DNA of 64,000 bases, from positions 434,001 to 498,000 of the forward strand of contig NZ_BEVZ01000006.1 in NCBI RefSeq assembly GCF_003112515.1. The letters run 5' to 3'. The notes beneath the pieces were generated by a model, which worked only from the letters and a program-made list of their open reading frames with translations, ran no database searches and was not told the origin of the DNA. Every line of letters starts with the position of its first letter. Positions within the stretch are counted from its first letter, which is position 1. The position numbers and the translations under genes were made by a program. Source of the stretch: Streptomyces fragilis (GTDB lineage Bacteria; Actinomycetota; Actinomycetes; Streptomycetales; Streptomycetaceae). This document shows positions 55,026 to 63,329 of the stretch, piece by piece.

Positions 55026-56090
55026 TCAGGCGGTGAGCCGCAGCGCCTCGACGACCTCGGCGGTGGAGGAGCCGGCCGGTATCACGTCGTAGCCGTCCTG
55101 GAGGGACGCGTCCTGGTCCTTGAGGCCGTTGCCGGTGAGGGTGACGACGACCGTCCGCCCGGGGTCGATCAGCCCGCGGCGGTGCCGGTCGAGGAGGCCG
55201 GCGACGCCCGCGGCCGAGGCGGGCTCCACGAAGACGCCGTCGTGGCGGGCCAGCATCCGGTAGGCCTCGAAAATCTGCTCGTCGGTGACGGCCGCGAAGA
55301 GCCCGCCGGATTCGTCACGGGCGGCGACGGCGCCCCGCCAGGTCGCCGGGTGTCCCACGCGGATGGCGCTCGCCGACGTCTCCGGCCGGGCGACGGGTTC
55401 GCCGTGCACGAGGGGCGCCGCGCCGGCCGCCTGGAAACCCCACATCCGCGGCAGGCGGGTGGCGGCGCCTTCCGCCCGGTAGGTCCGGTAGCCCTGCCAG
55501 GTGGCGGTGATGTTCCCGCCGTTGCCCACCGGCAGGCAGTGGATGTCGGGGGCCTCGCCCAACGCGTCGACGATCTCGTAGGCGACGGTGCGCTGGCCGG
55601 ACAGGCGCAGTTCGTTGCCGACGCTGTTGACGAGGGCGACCGGGTGCCGGTCGGCGAGTTCCCGCGCGATCCGCAGGCAGTCGTCGAAGCCGCCGTCCAC
55701 CTCCACGATGCGGGCCCCGTGGCGCACGGCCTGGCCGAGCTTGCCGAGCGCCACCCTGCCCCGGGGCACCAGGACCACCGAGGTGATGCCGGCCCGGGCC
55801 GCGTAGGCGGCCGCCGAGGCGCTGGTGTTGCCCGTGGAGGCGCAGATGACCGCCTGGGCGCCGCCCTCGGCGGCCTTGCTGATGGCCATCGTCATCCCCC
55901 GGTCCTTGAACGAGCCGGTGGGGTTCGCGCCCTCGTTCTTGAGGTGGACGTCGCATCCCGTCAGCTCCGACAGGTGCCGGGAACGCAGCAACGGCGTGTT
56001 GCCCTCGTGGAGGGAGACGGCCGGGGTGCGGTCGGTGACCGGGAGCAGGCGCCGGTACCGGCTGTTGATCAATCCTTGCCAAGGGGTCAT
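55026..56090 (-). CDS. thrC: Threonine synthase
   Basis: 354 residues. PLP-dependent fold II: GNTPLLRSRHLSELTGCDVHLKNEGANPTGSFKDRGMTMAISKA with the PLP Lys in GSFKDRG, ICASTGNTSASAAAYAARAG, and glycine loop PVGNGGNITATWQGY. Converts O-phosphohomoserine to threonine. ATG 56090 is preferred to another six codons upstream, though neither has a strong ribosome binding site, so a leaderless transcript is possible. Not linked to hom or thrB here; divergent from an RpiR-type regulator. Confidence 0.92.
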   Translation of the reverse strand: MTPWQGLINSRYRRLLPVTDRTPAVSLHEGNTPLLRSRHLSELTGCDVHLKNEGANPTGSFKDRGMTMAISKAAEGGAQAVICASTGNTSASAAAYAARAGITSVVLVPRGRVALGKLGQAVRHGARIVEVDGGFDDCLRIARELADRHPVALVNSVGNELRLSGQRTVAYEIVDALGEAPDIHCLPVGNGGNITATWQGYRTYRAEGAATRLPRMWGFQAAGAAPLVHGEPVARPETSASAIRVGHPATWRGAVAARDESGGLFAAVTDEQIFEAYRMLARHDGVFVEPASAAGVAGLLDRHRRGLIDPGRTVVVTLTGNGLKDQDASLQDGYDVIPAGSSTAEVVEALRLTA

Positions 56091-56099
56091 GAAGCGAAC

Positions 56100-56146
56100 G
56101 TAACACATGTTTCACCAACCCCTTCTAGATCCTGTGTATGTAACAT
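56100..56146. promoter_or_regulatory. Candidate operators between threonine synthase and RpiR-type genes
   Basis: The 64-bp divergent gap contains GTAACACATG (56100-56109) and ATGTAACAT (56138-56146). On the minus strand both read as TGTTAC-containing sites about 40 bp apart. They are plausible binding sites for the adjacent RpiR-family regulator. Confidence 0.4.
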
Positions 56147-56154
56147 TCGGCAGT

Positions 56155-56982
56155 ATGGAACCTGTGGTGTCCCGGCTCGAAGAGATCTATCCACGGCTCT
56201 CCCCGGGGGAGCGTGCCGTCGCCCGCCTGCTGCTGGACGACTATCCGTTCGCCGCGCTCGGCTCGCTCCGGTCCCTGGCCGAGCGGGCCGGGGTGAGCGC
56301 ACCCACCGCGTCGCGCCTGGTCGACCGCCTCGGCTACCAGGGTTTCGCCCAGTTCCAGGCCGCGGTGCGCACGGCGGCGCAGGAGGACAGGTCGCGGCTG
56401 CGCGCCTTCACCGCCGAGGGCGCCGACCCCCGGAGTGCGGCGGCCGACCTCCACAGCGGCCTGGTGGAGACGATCACCGCCGTGAACGCGCCGCTGCTGG
56501 ACGCGGCGGCCGACGCGCTCGTGTCGGCGGGGACGGTGTGGACGCTGGGCGGCCCGTTGAGCGAGCTCGCCGCGGACTACCTGGGCCGGCAGTTGGGCGC
56601 ACTGCGGCCCGCGGTGCGCTTCGTCACGGGTCCGGCGGCGGAGCGGGCCCGGTCGCTGCTGGAGGTGACCTCGGCCGACCTCGTGGTGGCCTACGACTTC
56701 CGGCGCTACTCGGCGGAGACGGCGGCCTTCGTGCGGGCCGCCCTCGCCCGTGGGGCCCGGCTCCTGCTGGTCACCGACGCCTGGGGGTCACCGCTGGCCG
56801 GTCAGGCCCAGATCCTGGTCCCCCTCCCCCGCGAGGCGGCCGGCCCCATCGCCCCGCTCACGCACGAGATCGCGGTGACCGAGCTCCTGCTCGTCGCGGC
56901 CGCGTCCCGGCTCCAGGCGTCCCAGCGGCTCGACGAACTGGACGTGCTGACCAGGTCGCTCCAGCCTCCCGAGAAGTCCTGA
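56155..56982 (+). CDS. MurR/RpiR-family transcriptional regulator
   Basis: 275 residues from ATG 56155. HTH_6 domain LEEIYPRLSPGERAVARLLLDDYPFAALGSLRSLAERAGVSAPTASRLVDRLGYQGFAQFQ, then a SIS domain (AADALVSAGTVWTLGGPLSELAADYLGRQL ... DLVVAYDFRRYSAETAAFVRAALARGARLLLVTD). RpiR proteins sense phosphosugars; linkage to thrC is unusual and points to O-phosphohomoserine or a sugar phosphate as ligand, which is only inference. Confidence 0.9.
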   Translation: MEPVVSRLEEIYPRLSPGERAVARLLLDDYPFAALGSLRSLAERAGVSAPTASRLVDRLGYQGFAQFQAAVRTAAQEDRSRLRAFTAEGADPRSAAADLHSGLVETITAVNAPLLDAAADALVSAGTVWTLGGPLSELAADYLGRQLGALRPAVRFVTGPAAERARSLLEVTSADLVVAYDFRRYSAETAAFVRAALARGARLLLVTDAWGSPLAGQAQILVPLPREAAGPIAPLTHEIAVTELLLVAAASRLQASQRLDELDVLTRSLQPPEKS

Positions 56983-57068
56983 TCCGCGACTCCCGGACGC
57001 CCGCCCTCACCCGCCGGCACGGCGATGGGGCCACACCGACGCCGCGTGGCGCGCCGCCAGTGACCACA

Positions 57069-57256
57069 TGACGCCACTTGGCACCGCATGGCACCACGTG
57101 GCGTCACATGACGCCACCCCGCACCACGTGACGCCACACGCCAAGCGATGCAGCCACCGGCGAACATGCAGGTCAGAGCAGTACGAAGCGAGCCGTGGCC
57201 TGCGGCGTCAACAAGGCGCTTGCGCATGACGCCAATGTGGTGCCAGTATGGCGTCA
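57069..57256. repeat. Array of TGACGCCA/TGGCGTCA boxes upstream of the ribbon-helix-helix gene
   Basis: Perfect 8-mers at 57069-57076, 57109-57116, 57129-57136 and 57227-57234 (TGACGCCA) and 57099-57106 and 57249-57256 (TGGCGTCA), plus GGCGTCA at 57204-57210 and variant TGGCACC/TGGTGCCA copies. The pair at 57099/57109 is an inverted repeat; the last copy overlaps the ATG at 57256. Spacings near 10, 20 and 22 bp suggest binding on one helix face. Confidence 0.8.
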
Positions 57257-57774
57257 TGGACCTCACCCCGTATGTCGAAACCCTCCGCCGCGAACTCGCG
57301 GTGGCCGCCGAGGCCGGCGGCGAGGAAGCCCGGGAACTGGCCGACCGGCTCACCGCTCCGCTGGAGTCGGCGACCCGCCTGGTCATGCTCAACGTTCTCT
57401 CCGCGGCGATGAGTGAGGTCACCCGTGACCTCGCCCCGGGTTCGGTCGACGTACGGCTGCGGGGACTGGACCCCGACTTCGTGGTGACCCCGCCGCCCTC
57501 GGACGGAGCCGCCCTTTCCGAGCCGGCCCCGGCCCTCGAACCCCTCAGGGCGCCGACGTCCGCCGAGGGCGACGAAGGGGGCACCGCCCGCGTCAACCTG
57601 CGGCTGCCGGCCCATCTGAAGGTGCGTGCCGAGGAGGCCGCGAACCTGGAGGGTCTGTCGGTCAACGCCTGGCTGGTGCGCGCCGTGTCGGCCGCGGTCG
57701 ACGGCGGCGCCCGGCCGCGCACACCGGAACGGGCACGGACCGTCGGCCAGAGCTTCACCGGCTGGGTGCGCTGA
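57256..57774 (+). CDS. Ribbon-helix-helix (HicB/CopG-like) DNA-binding protein
   Basis: 172 residues. The C-terminal half RVNLRLPAHLKVRAEEAANLEGLSVNAWLVRAVSAAV is a HicB/Arc-type ribbon-helix-helix. The N-terminal part (LTPYVETLRRELAVAAEAGGEEARELADRLTAPLESATRLVMLNVLSAAMSEVTRDL) is helical, likely oligomerisation. No HicA-type toxin is next to it; a DUF4097 gene and an ABC exporter follow. The box array in front of it is probably its own operator. Confidence 0.82.
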   Translation: MDLTPYVETLRRELAVAAEAGGEEARELADRLTAPLESATRLVMLNVLSAAMSEVTRDLAPGSVDVRLRGLDPDFVVTPPPSDGAALSEPAPALEPLRAPTSAEGDEGGTARVNLRLPAHLKVRAEEAANLEGLSVNAWLVRAVSAAVDGGARPRTPERARTVGQSFTGWVR

Positions 57775-57869
57775 CCGCCCACGTCGTCCCGCACGGCACA
57801 TCACATCCGACCCCATCCATCACGTCCCCGCGACGGGGACGCCCGCAGAGCCAAGAGGACGGGACAGCC

Positions 57870-58712
57870 ATGCCTTCTTTCGACACCCCCGCGCCCATCT
57901 CGGTCACGGCGACCGTGGAGGCCGGTTCACTCCAGCTCACGGCGACCGACCGCTCCGACACGGTCGTCGAGGTGCGGCCCCGGGACCCGAAGCGGGACCT
58001 GGACGTGCGGGCCGCCGACCAGACCGATGTCCGCTTCGCCGGCGGCGCACTGACGGTGCGGACGCCCAAGTCCGGCCTGTTCGGCCGCACCGGCGTGGTG
58101 GACGTGACGGTCGAACTGCCCACCGGGTCGCACGTCGACATGACGGGCTCGTGGACCCAGGTGCTCGGCGAGGGACGGCTCGGCGAGGTGCGCGTCAAGA
58201 CCTCGGCCGGCGACGTCCGCATGGACGCCACCGGTCCGCTGAAGCTGACCGCCTCGCACGGGTCCATCACCGTGGACCGGGTCGAGGGCACGGCCGAGAT
58301 CACCACCAGCTCCGGCAGCCTCCGCGCCGGTGTCCTCGACGGCGCCGCCGTCCTGAAGAACTCGCACGGCAGCACCACCGTGGAGGCGGCCACCGGCGAG
58401 CTGCGGGTGAGCGGTGCCAACGGCGACATCGACGTCCGCCGCGCCGAGGACTCGGTCACCGCGACCACCGCGCACGGCACCCTGCGCATCGGCGAGGCCG
58501 TCCGAGGTTCGGTGCAGCTCGAGACCTCCTACGGCGCGATCGAGGTCGGCGTCCGCGAGGGCACCGCCGCCTGGCTGGACGTCAGCTCCACCTCCGGTCA
58601 GGTCCGGAACTCGCTGACCGCCTCGGATTCCCCCGAGGACGCCGAGGAGACCGTCAAGATCCGCGCACGGACCCGTTACGGGAACATCGACGTCCGCCGC
58701 GCCCGCGGCTGA
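57870..58712 (+). CDS. DUF4097-family beta-repeat protein
   Basis: 280 residues. Adhesin-like beta-helix repeats with recurrent '(S/T)xxGxxxVxxxxGxxxxxTxxGxxxV' pattern: VKTSAGDVRMDATGPLKLTASHGSITVDRVEGTAEITTSSGSLRAG and ELRVSGANGDIDVRRAEDSVTATTAHGTLRIG. No signal peptide or membrane segment. Often encoded beside ABC exporters in Streptomyces, as here. Function unknown. Confidence 0.85.
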   Translation: MPSFDTPAPISVTATVEAGSLQLTATDRSDTVVEVRPRDPKRDLDVRAADQTDVRFAGGALTVRTPKSGLFGRTGVVDVTVELPTGSHVDMTGSWTQVLGEGRLGEVRVKTSAGDVRMDATGPLKLTASHGSITVDRVEGTAEITTSSGSLRAGVLDGAAVLKNSHGSTTVEAATGELRVSGANGDIDVRRAEDSVTATTAHGTLRIGEAVRGSVQLETSYGAIEVGVREGTAAWLDVSSTSGQVRNSLTASDSPEDAEETVKIRARTRYGNIDVRRARG

Positions 58713-58857
58713 GCACCACCGGCCCCTGCGGGCCGAACCCCTTCGCACCACCCGCAGGTGAGCGCGCCGGCCCCTCGGCATCCAGGGGCCCGGCGCCGGC
58801 CACCGCGTTCCCGCTCGCCCACATCCTCGTCACTTCACCTTCGGACCGGAGGGTCCC

Positions 58858-59868
58858 ATGCCTGTTTCTGTCATGCCCACACCAAATCACGGGACCGGCG
58901 CCGCGTCCCCCGCCGCGGTGTCCGCCGCCGGCCTGCGCAAGTCCTTCGGCGACAAGCACGTCCTCGACGGCATCGACCTGCGCATCCCCGCGGGTTCCGT
59001 GTTCGCGCTGCTCGGCCCGAACGGTGCGGGCAAGACCACGGTCGTCAAGATCCTCTCGACGCTCATCTCCGCCGACGGCGGTCAGGCCCAGGTCGCGGGC
59101 CACGACCTCGCCACGTCACCGCAGGGTGTGAGGTCGGCGATCGGGGTGACGGGGCAGTTCTCGGCGGTGGACGGCCTGATCACCGGTGAGGAGAACATGC
59201 TCCTGATGGCCGACCTGCACCACCTGTCCAAGGCCGAGGGCCGACGCGTCACCGCGGACCTGCTGGAGCGCTTCGACCTGGCGGAGGCGGCCGCCAAGCC
59301 CGCCTCCACCTACTCGGGCGGCATGAAACGACGGCTGGACATCGCGATGACCCTGGTCGGCAGCCCCCGCGTCATCTTCCTCGACGAACCCACCACCGGC
59401 CTCGACCCCCGCTCACGCCACACCATGTGGCAGATCATCAGGGAACTGGTCACCGGCGGCGTCACCGTCCTCCTCACCACCCAGTACCTCGAGGAGGCCG
59501 ACCAGCTCGCCGACCGCATCGCCGTCCTCCACAACGGCCGCATCGCCGCCGAAGGCACCCCCGACGAACTCAAGCGCATCATCCCCGGCGGCCACGTCCA
59601 GCTCCGCTTCACCGACCCCACCGCCTACCGCCACGCCACCGCCCTGCTCACCGACGCCACGCACGACGAGGACTCCCTCACCCTGCGCGTCCCCGGCGAC
59701 GGCAGCCAGCGCTCCCTGCGCACCCTCCTCGACCGCCTCGACACCGCCGGCATCGAAGCCACCGAACTCACCGTCCACACCCCCGACCTCGACGACGTCT
59801 TCTTCGCCCTCACCGACGACACCACCCCCACCACCGGCACCACCACCGACAAGGAGACCGCGCGATGA
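58858..59868 (+). CDS. ABC transporter ATP-binding protein, DrrA type
   Basis: 336 residues. VSAAGLRKSFGDKHVLDGIDLRIPAGSVFALLGPNGAGKTTVVKIL (Walker A GPNGAGKT), signature TYSGGMKRRLDIAMTL, Walker B VIFLDEPTTGLDPRSR, H-loop LLTTQYLEEADQLADR, and the DrrA-type C-terminal extension ending DLDDVFFALTDD. Partner of the permease that overlaps it (ATGA). Exports an unknown, probably hydrophobic or cationic, compound. Confidence 0.93.
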   Translation: MPVSVMPTPNHGTGAASPAAVSAAGLRKSFGDKHVLDGIDLRIPAGSVFALLGPNGAGKTTVVKILSTLISADGGQAQVAGHDLATSPQGVRSAIGVTGQFSAVDGLITGEENMLLMADLHHLSKAEGRRVTADLLERFDLAEAAAKPASTYSGGMKRRLDIAMTLVGSPRVIFLDEPTTGLDPRSRHTMWQIIRELVTGGVTVLLTTQYLEEADQLADRIAVLHNGRIAAEGTPDELKRIIPGGHVQLRFTDPTAYRHATALLTDATHDEDSLTLRVPGDGSQRSLRTLLDRLDTAGIEATELTVHTPDLDDVFFALTDDTTPTTGTTTDKETAR

Positions 59869-60662
59869 GCAGCACCCTCCCCCTCGCCCTCCGCGACAGC
59901 CGAACCATGCTCCGCCGCAACCTCCTCCACGCCCGCCGCTACCCCTCCCTCACCCTCAACCTCCTGCTCACCCCGATCATGCTGCTCCTGCTCTTCGTCT
60001 ACATCTTCGGCGACGTGATGAGCGCCGGGATGGGTGGCGGTGCGGCCGACCGCTCGGAGTACGTCGCGTTCCTGGTCCCGGGCATCCTGATGATGACCAT
60101 CGGTTCCACCGCCGTCGGCACCGCGGTCTCCGTCTCGATGGACATGAGCGAGGGCATCATCGCCCGCTTCCGCACGATGGCCATCCACCGCGGCTCGGTG
60201 CTGGTCGGGCACCTGCTGGGGAGCGTCGTCCAGTGCCTGGCGAGCGTGCTGCTCGTGACGGCCGTCGGCGTCGCCATCGGGTTCCGGTCCAGCGGCGCCA
60301 CGGTCGTCGAGTGGGTCCTGGCCGCGGTGCTGCTGGCGTTCTTCTCGCTCGCCCTCACCTGGATCGCGATCGGCATGGGCCTGATCAGCCCGAACGCGGA
60401 GGCTGCCAGCAACAACGCCCTGCCGCTGGTCTTCCTGCCGCTGATCTCGAGCACCTTCGTGCCCATCGACTCGATGCCGGGCTGGTTCCAGCCGATCGCC
60501 GAGTACCAGCCCTTCACCCCGGCCATCGAGACCCTGCGCGGCCTGCTCCTCGGCACCGGGATCGGCCACAACGGCTGGCTGGCGGCCGGCTGGTGCCTCG
60601 GCCTCGCGATCCTGGGCTACTTCTGGGCCACCGCCAAGTTCAACGCCGACCCTCGGCGTTGA
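59865..60662 (+). CDS. ABC transporter permease, DrrB type
   Basis: 265 residues. ABC-2 membrane domain with six hydrophobic segments: LTLNLLLTPIMLLLLFVYIFGDVM, YVAFLVPGILMMTIGSTAVG, LASVLLVTAVGVAIGF, VLAAVLLAFFSLALTWIAIGMGLI, NALPLVFLPLISSTFVPIDSMPGWF and the last near the end. The loop PxPxFxPIAEYQPFTPAIETLRGLLLG is diagnostic. Followed by a strong terminator. Confidence 0.92.
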   Translation: MSSTLPLALRDSRTMLRRNLLHARRYPSLTLNLLLTPIMLLLLFVYIFGDVMSAGMGGGAADRSEYVAFLVPGILMMTIGSTAVGTAVSVSMDMSEGIIARFRTMAIHRGSVLVGHLLGSVVQCLASVLLVTAVGVAIGFRSSGATVVEWVLAAVLLAFFSLALTWIAIGMGLISPNAEAASNNALPLVFLPLISSTFVPIDSMPGWFQPIAEYQPFTPAIETLRGLLLGTGIGHNGWLAAGWCLGLAILGYFWATAKFNADPRR

Positions 60663-60681
60663 CCCTCCGCCCCGCCCCACC

Positions 60682-60717
60682 GCGGCGTCCTCCGGCCCCC
60701 GTGCCGGAGGACGCCGC
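60682..60717 (+). terminator. 15-bp perfect hairpin after the ABC exporter
   Basis: Arms 60682-60696 and 60703-60717 are perfect complements with a six-base loop, 20 bp past the permease stop and 23 bp before the IclR start. Confidence 0.85.
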
Positions 60718-60740
60718 CGTGTCTGTGGCACCGTGGGCGG

Positions 60741-61496
60741 ATGGCGAACTCACCGTCCGGCGAGACGGTCACCGAGCGGATCGTCCGCGTCCTGGAGACC
60801 TTCGACACCGACCGCACCGTGCAGACCGCGTCGGAGATCGGGCGGCGCGCGCATCTCCCGTCGTCCACCGCGCACCGGGTGGTGGCCGAACTGGTGTCGT
60901 GCGGTCTGCTGGAGCGCGACGAGGAGCACCGGGTGCGCCTGGGCATGCGGCTGTGGGAGCTGGCCCTGCGCGGCTCGCGCGCGCTGCGGCTGCGGCAGGC
61001 GGCGCTGCCCTTCATGGAGCGGGTGCAGGCGCGGATCCGGGAGCACACGCAGCTCGCCGTCCTGGAGAACGGTGAGACCCTCTTCGTCGAGCGGCTGTCG
61101 CATCCGCAGGCGGGGGCGAACATCACCCGGATCGCGGGCCGGCTGCCCCTGCACGCCTCGTCCGCGGGTCTGGTCCTGCTGGCTCACGGCCCCCGGGAAC
61201 TGCAGGAACAGGTCCTCACCGGGCCCCTCGACGCGGTGTCGCCGGAGACCGAGACGGATCCGGCGCGGCTGCGCCGGGTGCTGGCCTCCGTCCGCCGCGA
61301 CGGCGTCGTCGTCGCTCCGGGAACGGTGGAGAGCGTCTCGACCGGTGTCGCCGTGCCGGTCCGGGAGGGGCGCGGGCCGGTGGTCGCCGCGCTGTCGGTG
61401 GTCCTCCCCCGCGACGCGCCCACCCGCCCGGCCGTGGACGAGCTCCGGGCCGCGGCCACCGGCATCTCCGCCGCCCTCGAGGCCCAACGCCCCTAG
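60741..61496 (+). CDS. IclR-family transcriptional regulator (PobR-like candidate)
   Basis: 251 residues. N-terminal winged helix VTERIVRVLETFDTDRTVQTASEIGRRAHLPSSTAHRVVAELVSCGLLERDEEHRVRLGMRLWEL, then GAF-like effector domain (PFMERVQARIREHTQLAVLENGETLFVERL ... LPLHASSAGLVLLAHGP). It lies 640 bp upstream of a 4-hydroxybenzoate hydroxylase gene whose promoter region contains a perfect palindrome, so I infer control of pobA. Confidence 0.88.
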   Translation: MANSPSGETVTERIVRVLETFDTDRTVQTASEIGRRAHLPSSTAHRVVAELVSCGLLERDEEHRVRLGMRLWELALRGSRALRLRQAALPFMERVQARIREHTQLAVLENGETLFVERLSHPQAGANITRIAGRLPLHASSAGLVLLAHGPRELQEQVLTGPLDAVSPETETDPARLRRVLASVRRDGVVVAPGTVESVSTGVAVPVREGRGPVVAALSVVLPRDAPTRPAVDELRAAATGISAALEAQRP

Positions 61497-61518
61497 GGCC
61501 TGTCCGGGGTGATCGGGG

Positions 61519-61887
61519 TCAGGAGACGCGCTTCAACTGCCAGGCGTTGTTGTTGAGGCTGGGGACCGACGAGTAGTTGCAGCTGCTGCTGTAGTAGAAG
61601 CTGGTCTGTATCCACCCGGCCGGCTGGTACGTGGAGGAGCAGGCCGAGACCACGGTGCCGACGGGCAGCCCGGTGAGCTGCTTGATCGACTTCTGGTTCG
61701 GGGCGAAACTGCTCGTGCCGCAGCTGCTGCTGTAGCCCCAGCTGACGTCCACGAAGCCCGTCGGGGTGAGAACGCTCGAGCACGTGACGCTGACATCGCC
61801 GGGTGCGGCATGGGCGGGTGCGGCGGTCAGGGCGAACATCGCCGCGGTACCGGACAGTGCCAGACAAACGGTGCGGAAGCGAGTCAT
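61519..61887 (-). CDS. Small secreted Cys-containing protein
   Basis: 122 residues from ATG 61887 with GGGAGA upstream. Signal peptide MTRFRTVCLALSGTAAMFALTAAPAHA with cleavage after AHA. The mature ~95 residues are Ser/Tyr/Asn-rich with four Cys (VSVTCSSVL, SSSCGTSSF, VSACSSTY, SSSCNYSS) that could form two disulfides, and two related halves (DVSWGYSSSCGTS and QTSFYYSSSCNYS), suggesting an internal duplication. Function unknown. Confidence 0.8.
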   Translation of the reverse strand: MTRFRTVCLALSGTAAMFALTAAPAHAAPGDVSVTCSSVLTPTGFVDVSWGYSSSCGTSSFAPNQKSIKQLTGLPVGTVVSACSSTYQPAGWIQTSFYYSSSCNYSSVPSLNNNAWQLKRVS

Positions 61888-62053
61888 CGTGAAGTCTCCC
61901 TGGTCGCGGACGGCTTGTTGGGGCCGGCCATCATTACTACTGGTGCCCGAATGCACCCGTACAGCGACTTTCAGGCCTACTGAGGCTGAGCATGGTGGCT
62001 CAGGCGCGTCGGACACCTGGCAGGGGCGTGGGTCCGCAGGCGCCCCGCTCCGA

Positions 62054-62070
62054 TTCCCGTTGAACGGGAA
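62054..62070. promoter_or_regulatory. Perfect 17-bp palindrome, likely IclR-family operator for pobA
   Basis: TTCCCGTTGAACGGGAA: two 8-base arms around a single central base, 67 bp before the pobA ATG. Size and symmetry fit IclR-family sites. It may equally form a small hairpin in RNA. Confidence 0.55.
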
Positions 62071-62136
62071 ACCCCGTCGTCAGCCGCGCCGGTGCGGGCG
62101 AGACTCCTGCCATCCGTCCGCCCTCTAGGAGACGCC

Positions 62137-63324
62137 ATGCACGTACGCACCCGTGTCGCGATCATCGGCGCAGGCCCCGCCGGTCTGCTGCTGGCCCACC
62201 TGCTCGACCGTCAGGGCATCGAATCGGTCGTGATCGACTCCCGCAGCCGCGCGGAGATCGAGAGCACGATCCGGGCCGGCATCCTCGAGCAGGGGACGGT
62301 GGAGGTCCTCGACCGTACCGGGGCCTCGGACCGGGTGCTGCGGGTCGGGCAGAGGCACGAGGGCGTCGAGCTGCGTTTCGGCGGGGAGGGCCACCGGATC
62401 GACTTCGCGGACAGCGTCGGCCGCGCGGTGTGGCTCTACCCGCAGCACGAGGTGCTCAAGGACCTGATCGCCGCGCGCCTCGCCGCCGGCCAGGACCTGC
62501 GGTTCGAGGTGACCGCCGAGCGCGTCGAGGACGCGGAGACCGACCGGCCGCGAGTGGTCGCCCGGGACGCCCGGGGCGGACGGGTGGAGATCGAGGCCGA
62601 CGTGGTGGTCGGCGCGGACGGCTCCCGCGGGGTCGCGCGCGAGGCCGTCAGCGGCGCGTACGGCGGGCACTTCCGGGAGTACCCCTTCGCCTGGTTCGGC
62701 ATCCTGTGCGAGGCACCGCCCAGTTCCGAGGAGCTGATCTACAGCAACTCGCCGGACGGCTTCGCGCTGATCAGCAGGCGCAGCGCCGAGGTGCAGCGGA
62801 TGTACTTCCAGTGCGACCCGCAGGACGACCCCGAGGCGTACACCGAGGAGCAGCTGTGGCGGATCCTGCGCTCGCGCGTCCCCGGCACCACGCTGAGGGA
62901 GGGACGCGTCTTCCAGCGTGACGTGCTGCGTTTCCGCAGCTTCGTCGCGCACGAGATGCGCCGTGGCCGGGTCGTGCTGGTCGGTGACGCCGCCCACACC
63001 GTGCCGCCCACCGGCGCCAAGGGCATGAACCTGGCCGTCGCCGACGTCGTCCTGCTCACCGACGCCCTCCGGGCACTGCTGCTGGAGCGGGACACGGGTC
63101 TGCTGGACGCCTTCCCGCGAACTGCCCTCGACCGCATCTGGAAGGCGCAGCACTTCTCCTGGTGGATGACGAGCATGCTCCATCTGCAGCCGGACGCCGA
63201 CGAGTTCGACCGTCTGCGTCAGCTCGGGGAGCTGCGTTCGGTCGTCGGGTCGGAGGCGGGCCGCGCCTACTTCTCCGAGGCCTACACCGGCTGGCCGCTG
63301 CCGCCGGCCGCAGCCGACCTGTAG
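62137..63324 (+). CDS. pobA: 4-hydroxybenzoate 3-monooxygenase
   Basis: 395 residues, the normal PobA length, from ATG 62137 with TAGGAG upstream. VAIIGAGPAGLLLAHLLDRQGI (FAD), ESTIRAGILEQGTVEVLDRTG, the DG motif VVVGADGSRGVAREAV and VLVGDAAHTVPPTGAKGMNLAVAD with the substrate-site Pro-Pro-Thr-Gly are classical PobA features. It turns 4-hydroxybenzoate to protocatechuate with NADPH and O2. Protocatechuate degradation genes are not in the window. Confidence 0.93.
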   Translation: MHVRTRVAIIGAGPAGLLLAHLLDRQGIESVVIDSRSRAEIESTIRAGILEQGTVEVLDRTGASDRVLRVGQRHEGVELRFGGEGHRIDFADSVGRAVWLYPQHEVLKDLIAARLAAGQDLRFEVTAERVEDAETDRPRVVARDARGGRVEIEADVVVGADGSRGVAREAVSGAYGGHFREYPFAWFGILCEAPPSSEELIYSNSPDGFALISRRSAEVQRMYFQCDPQDDPEAYTEEQLWRILRSRVPGTTLREGRVFQRDVLRFRSFVAHEMRRGRVVLVGDAAHTVPPTGAKGMNLAVADVVLLTDALRALLLERDTGLLDAFPRTALDRIWKAQHFSWWMTSMLHLQPDADEFDRLRQLGELRSVVGSEAGRAYFSEAYTGWPLPPAAADL

Positions 63325-63329
63325 GGGTG

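Noticed and set aside
57001..57256. Repeat cluster as a CRISPR array
   Set aside because: The repeated unit is only 8 bp, occurs in both orientations and lacks uniform spacers; operator array fits better.
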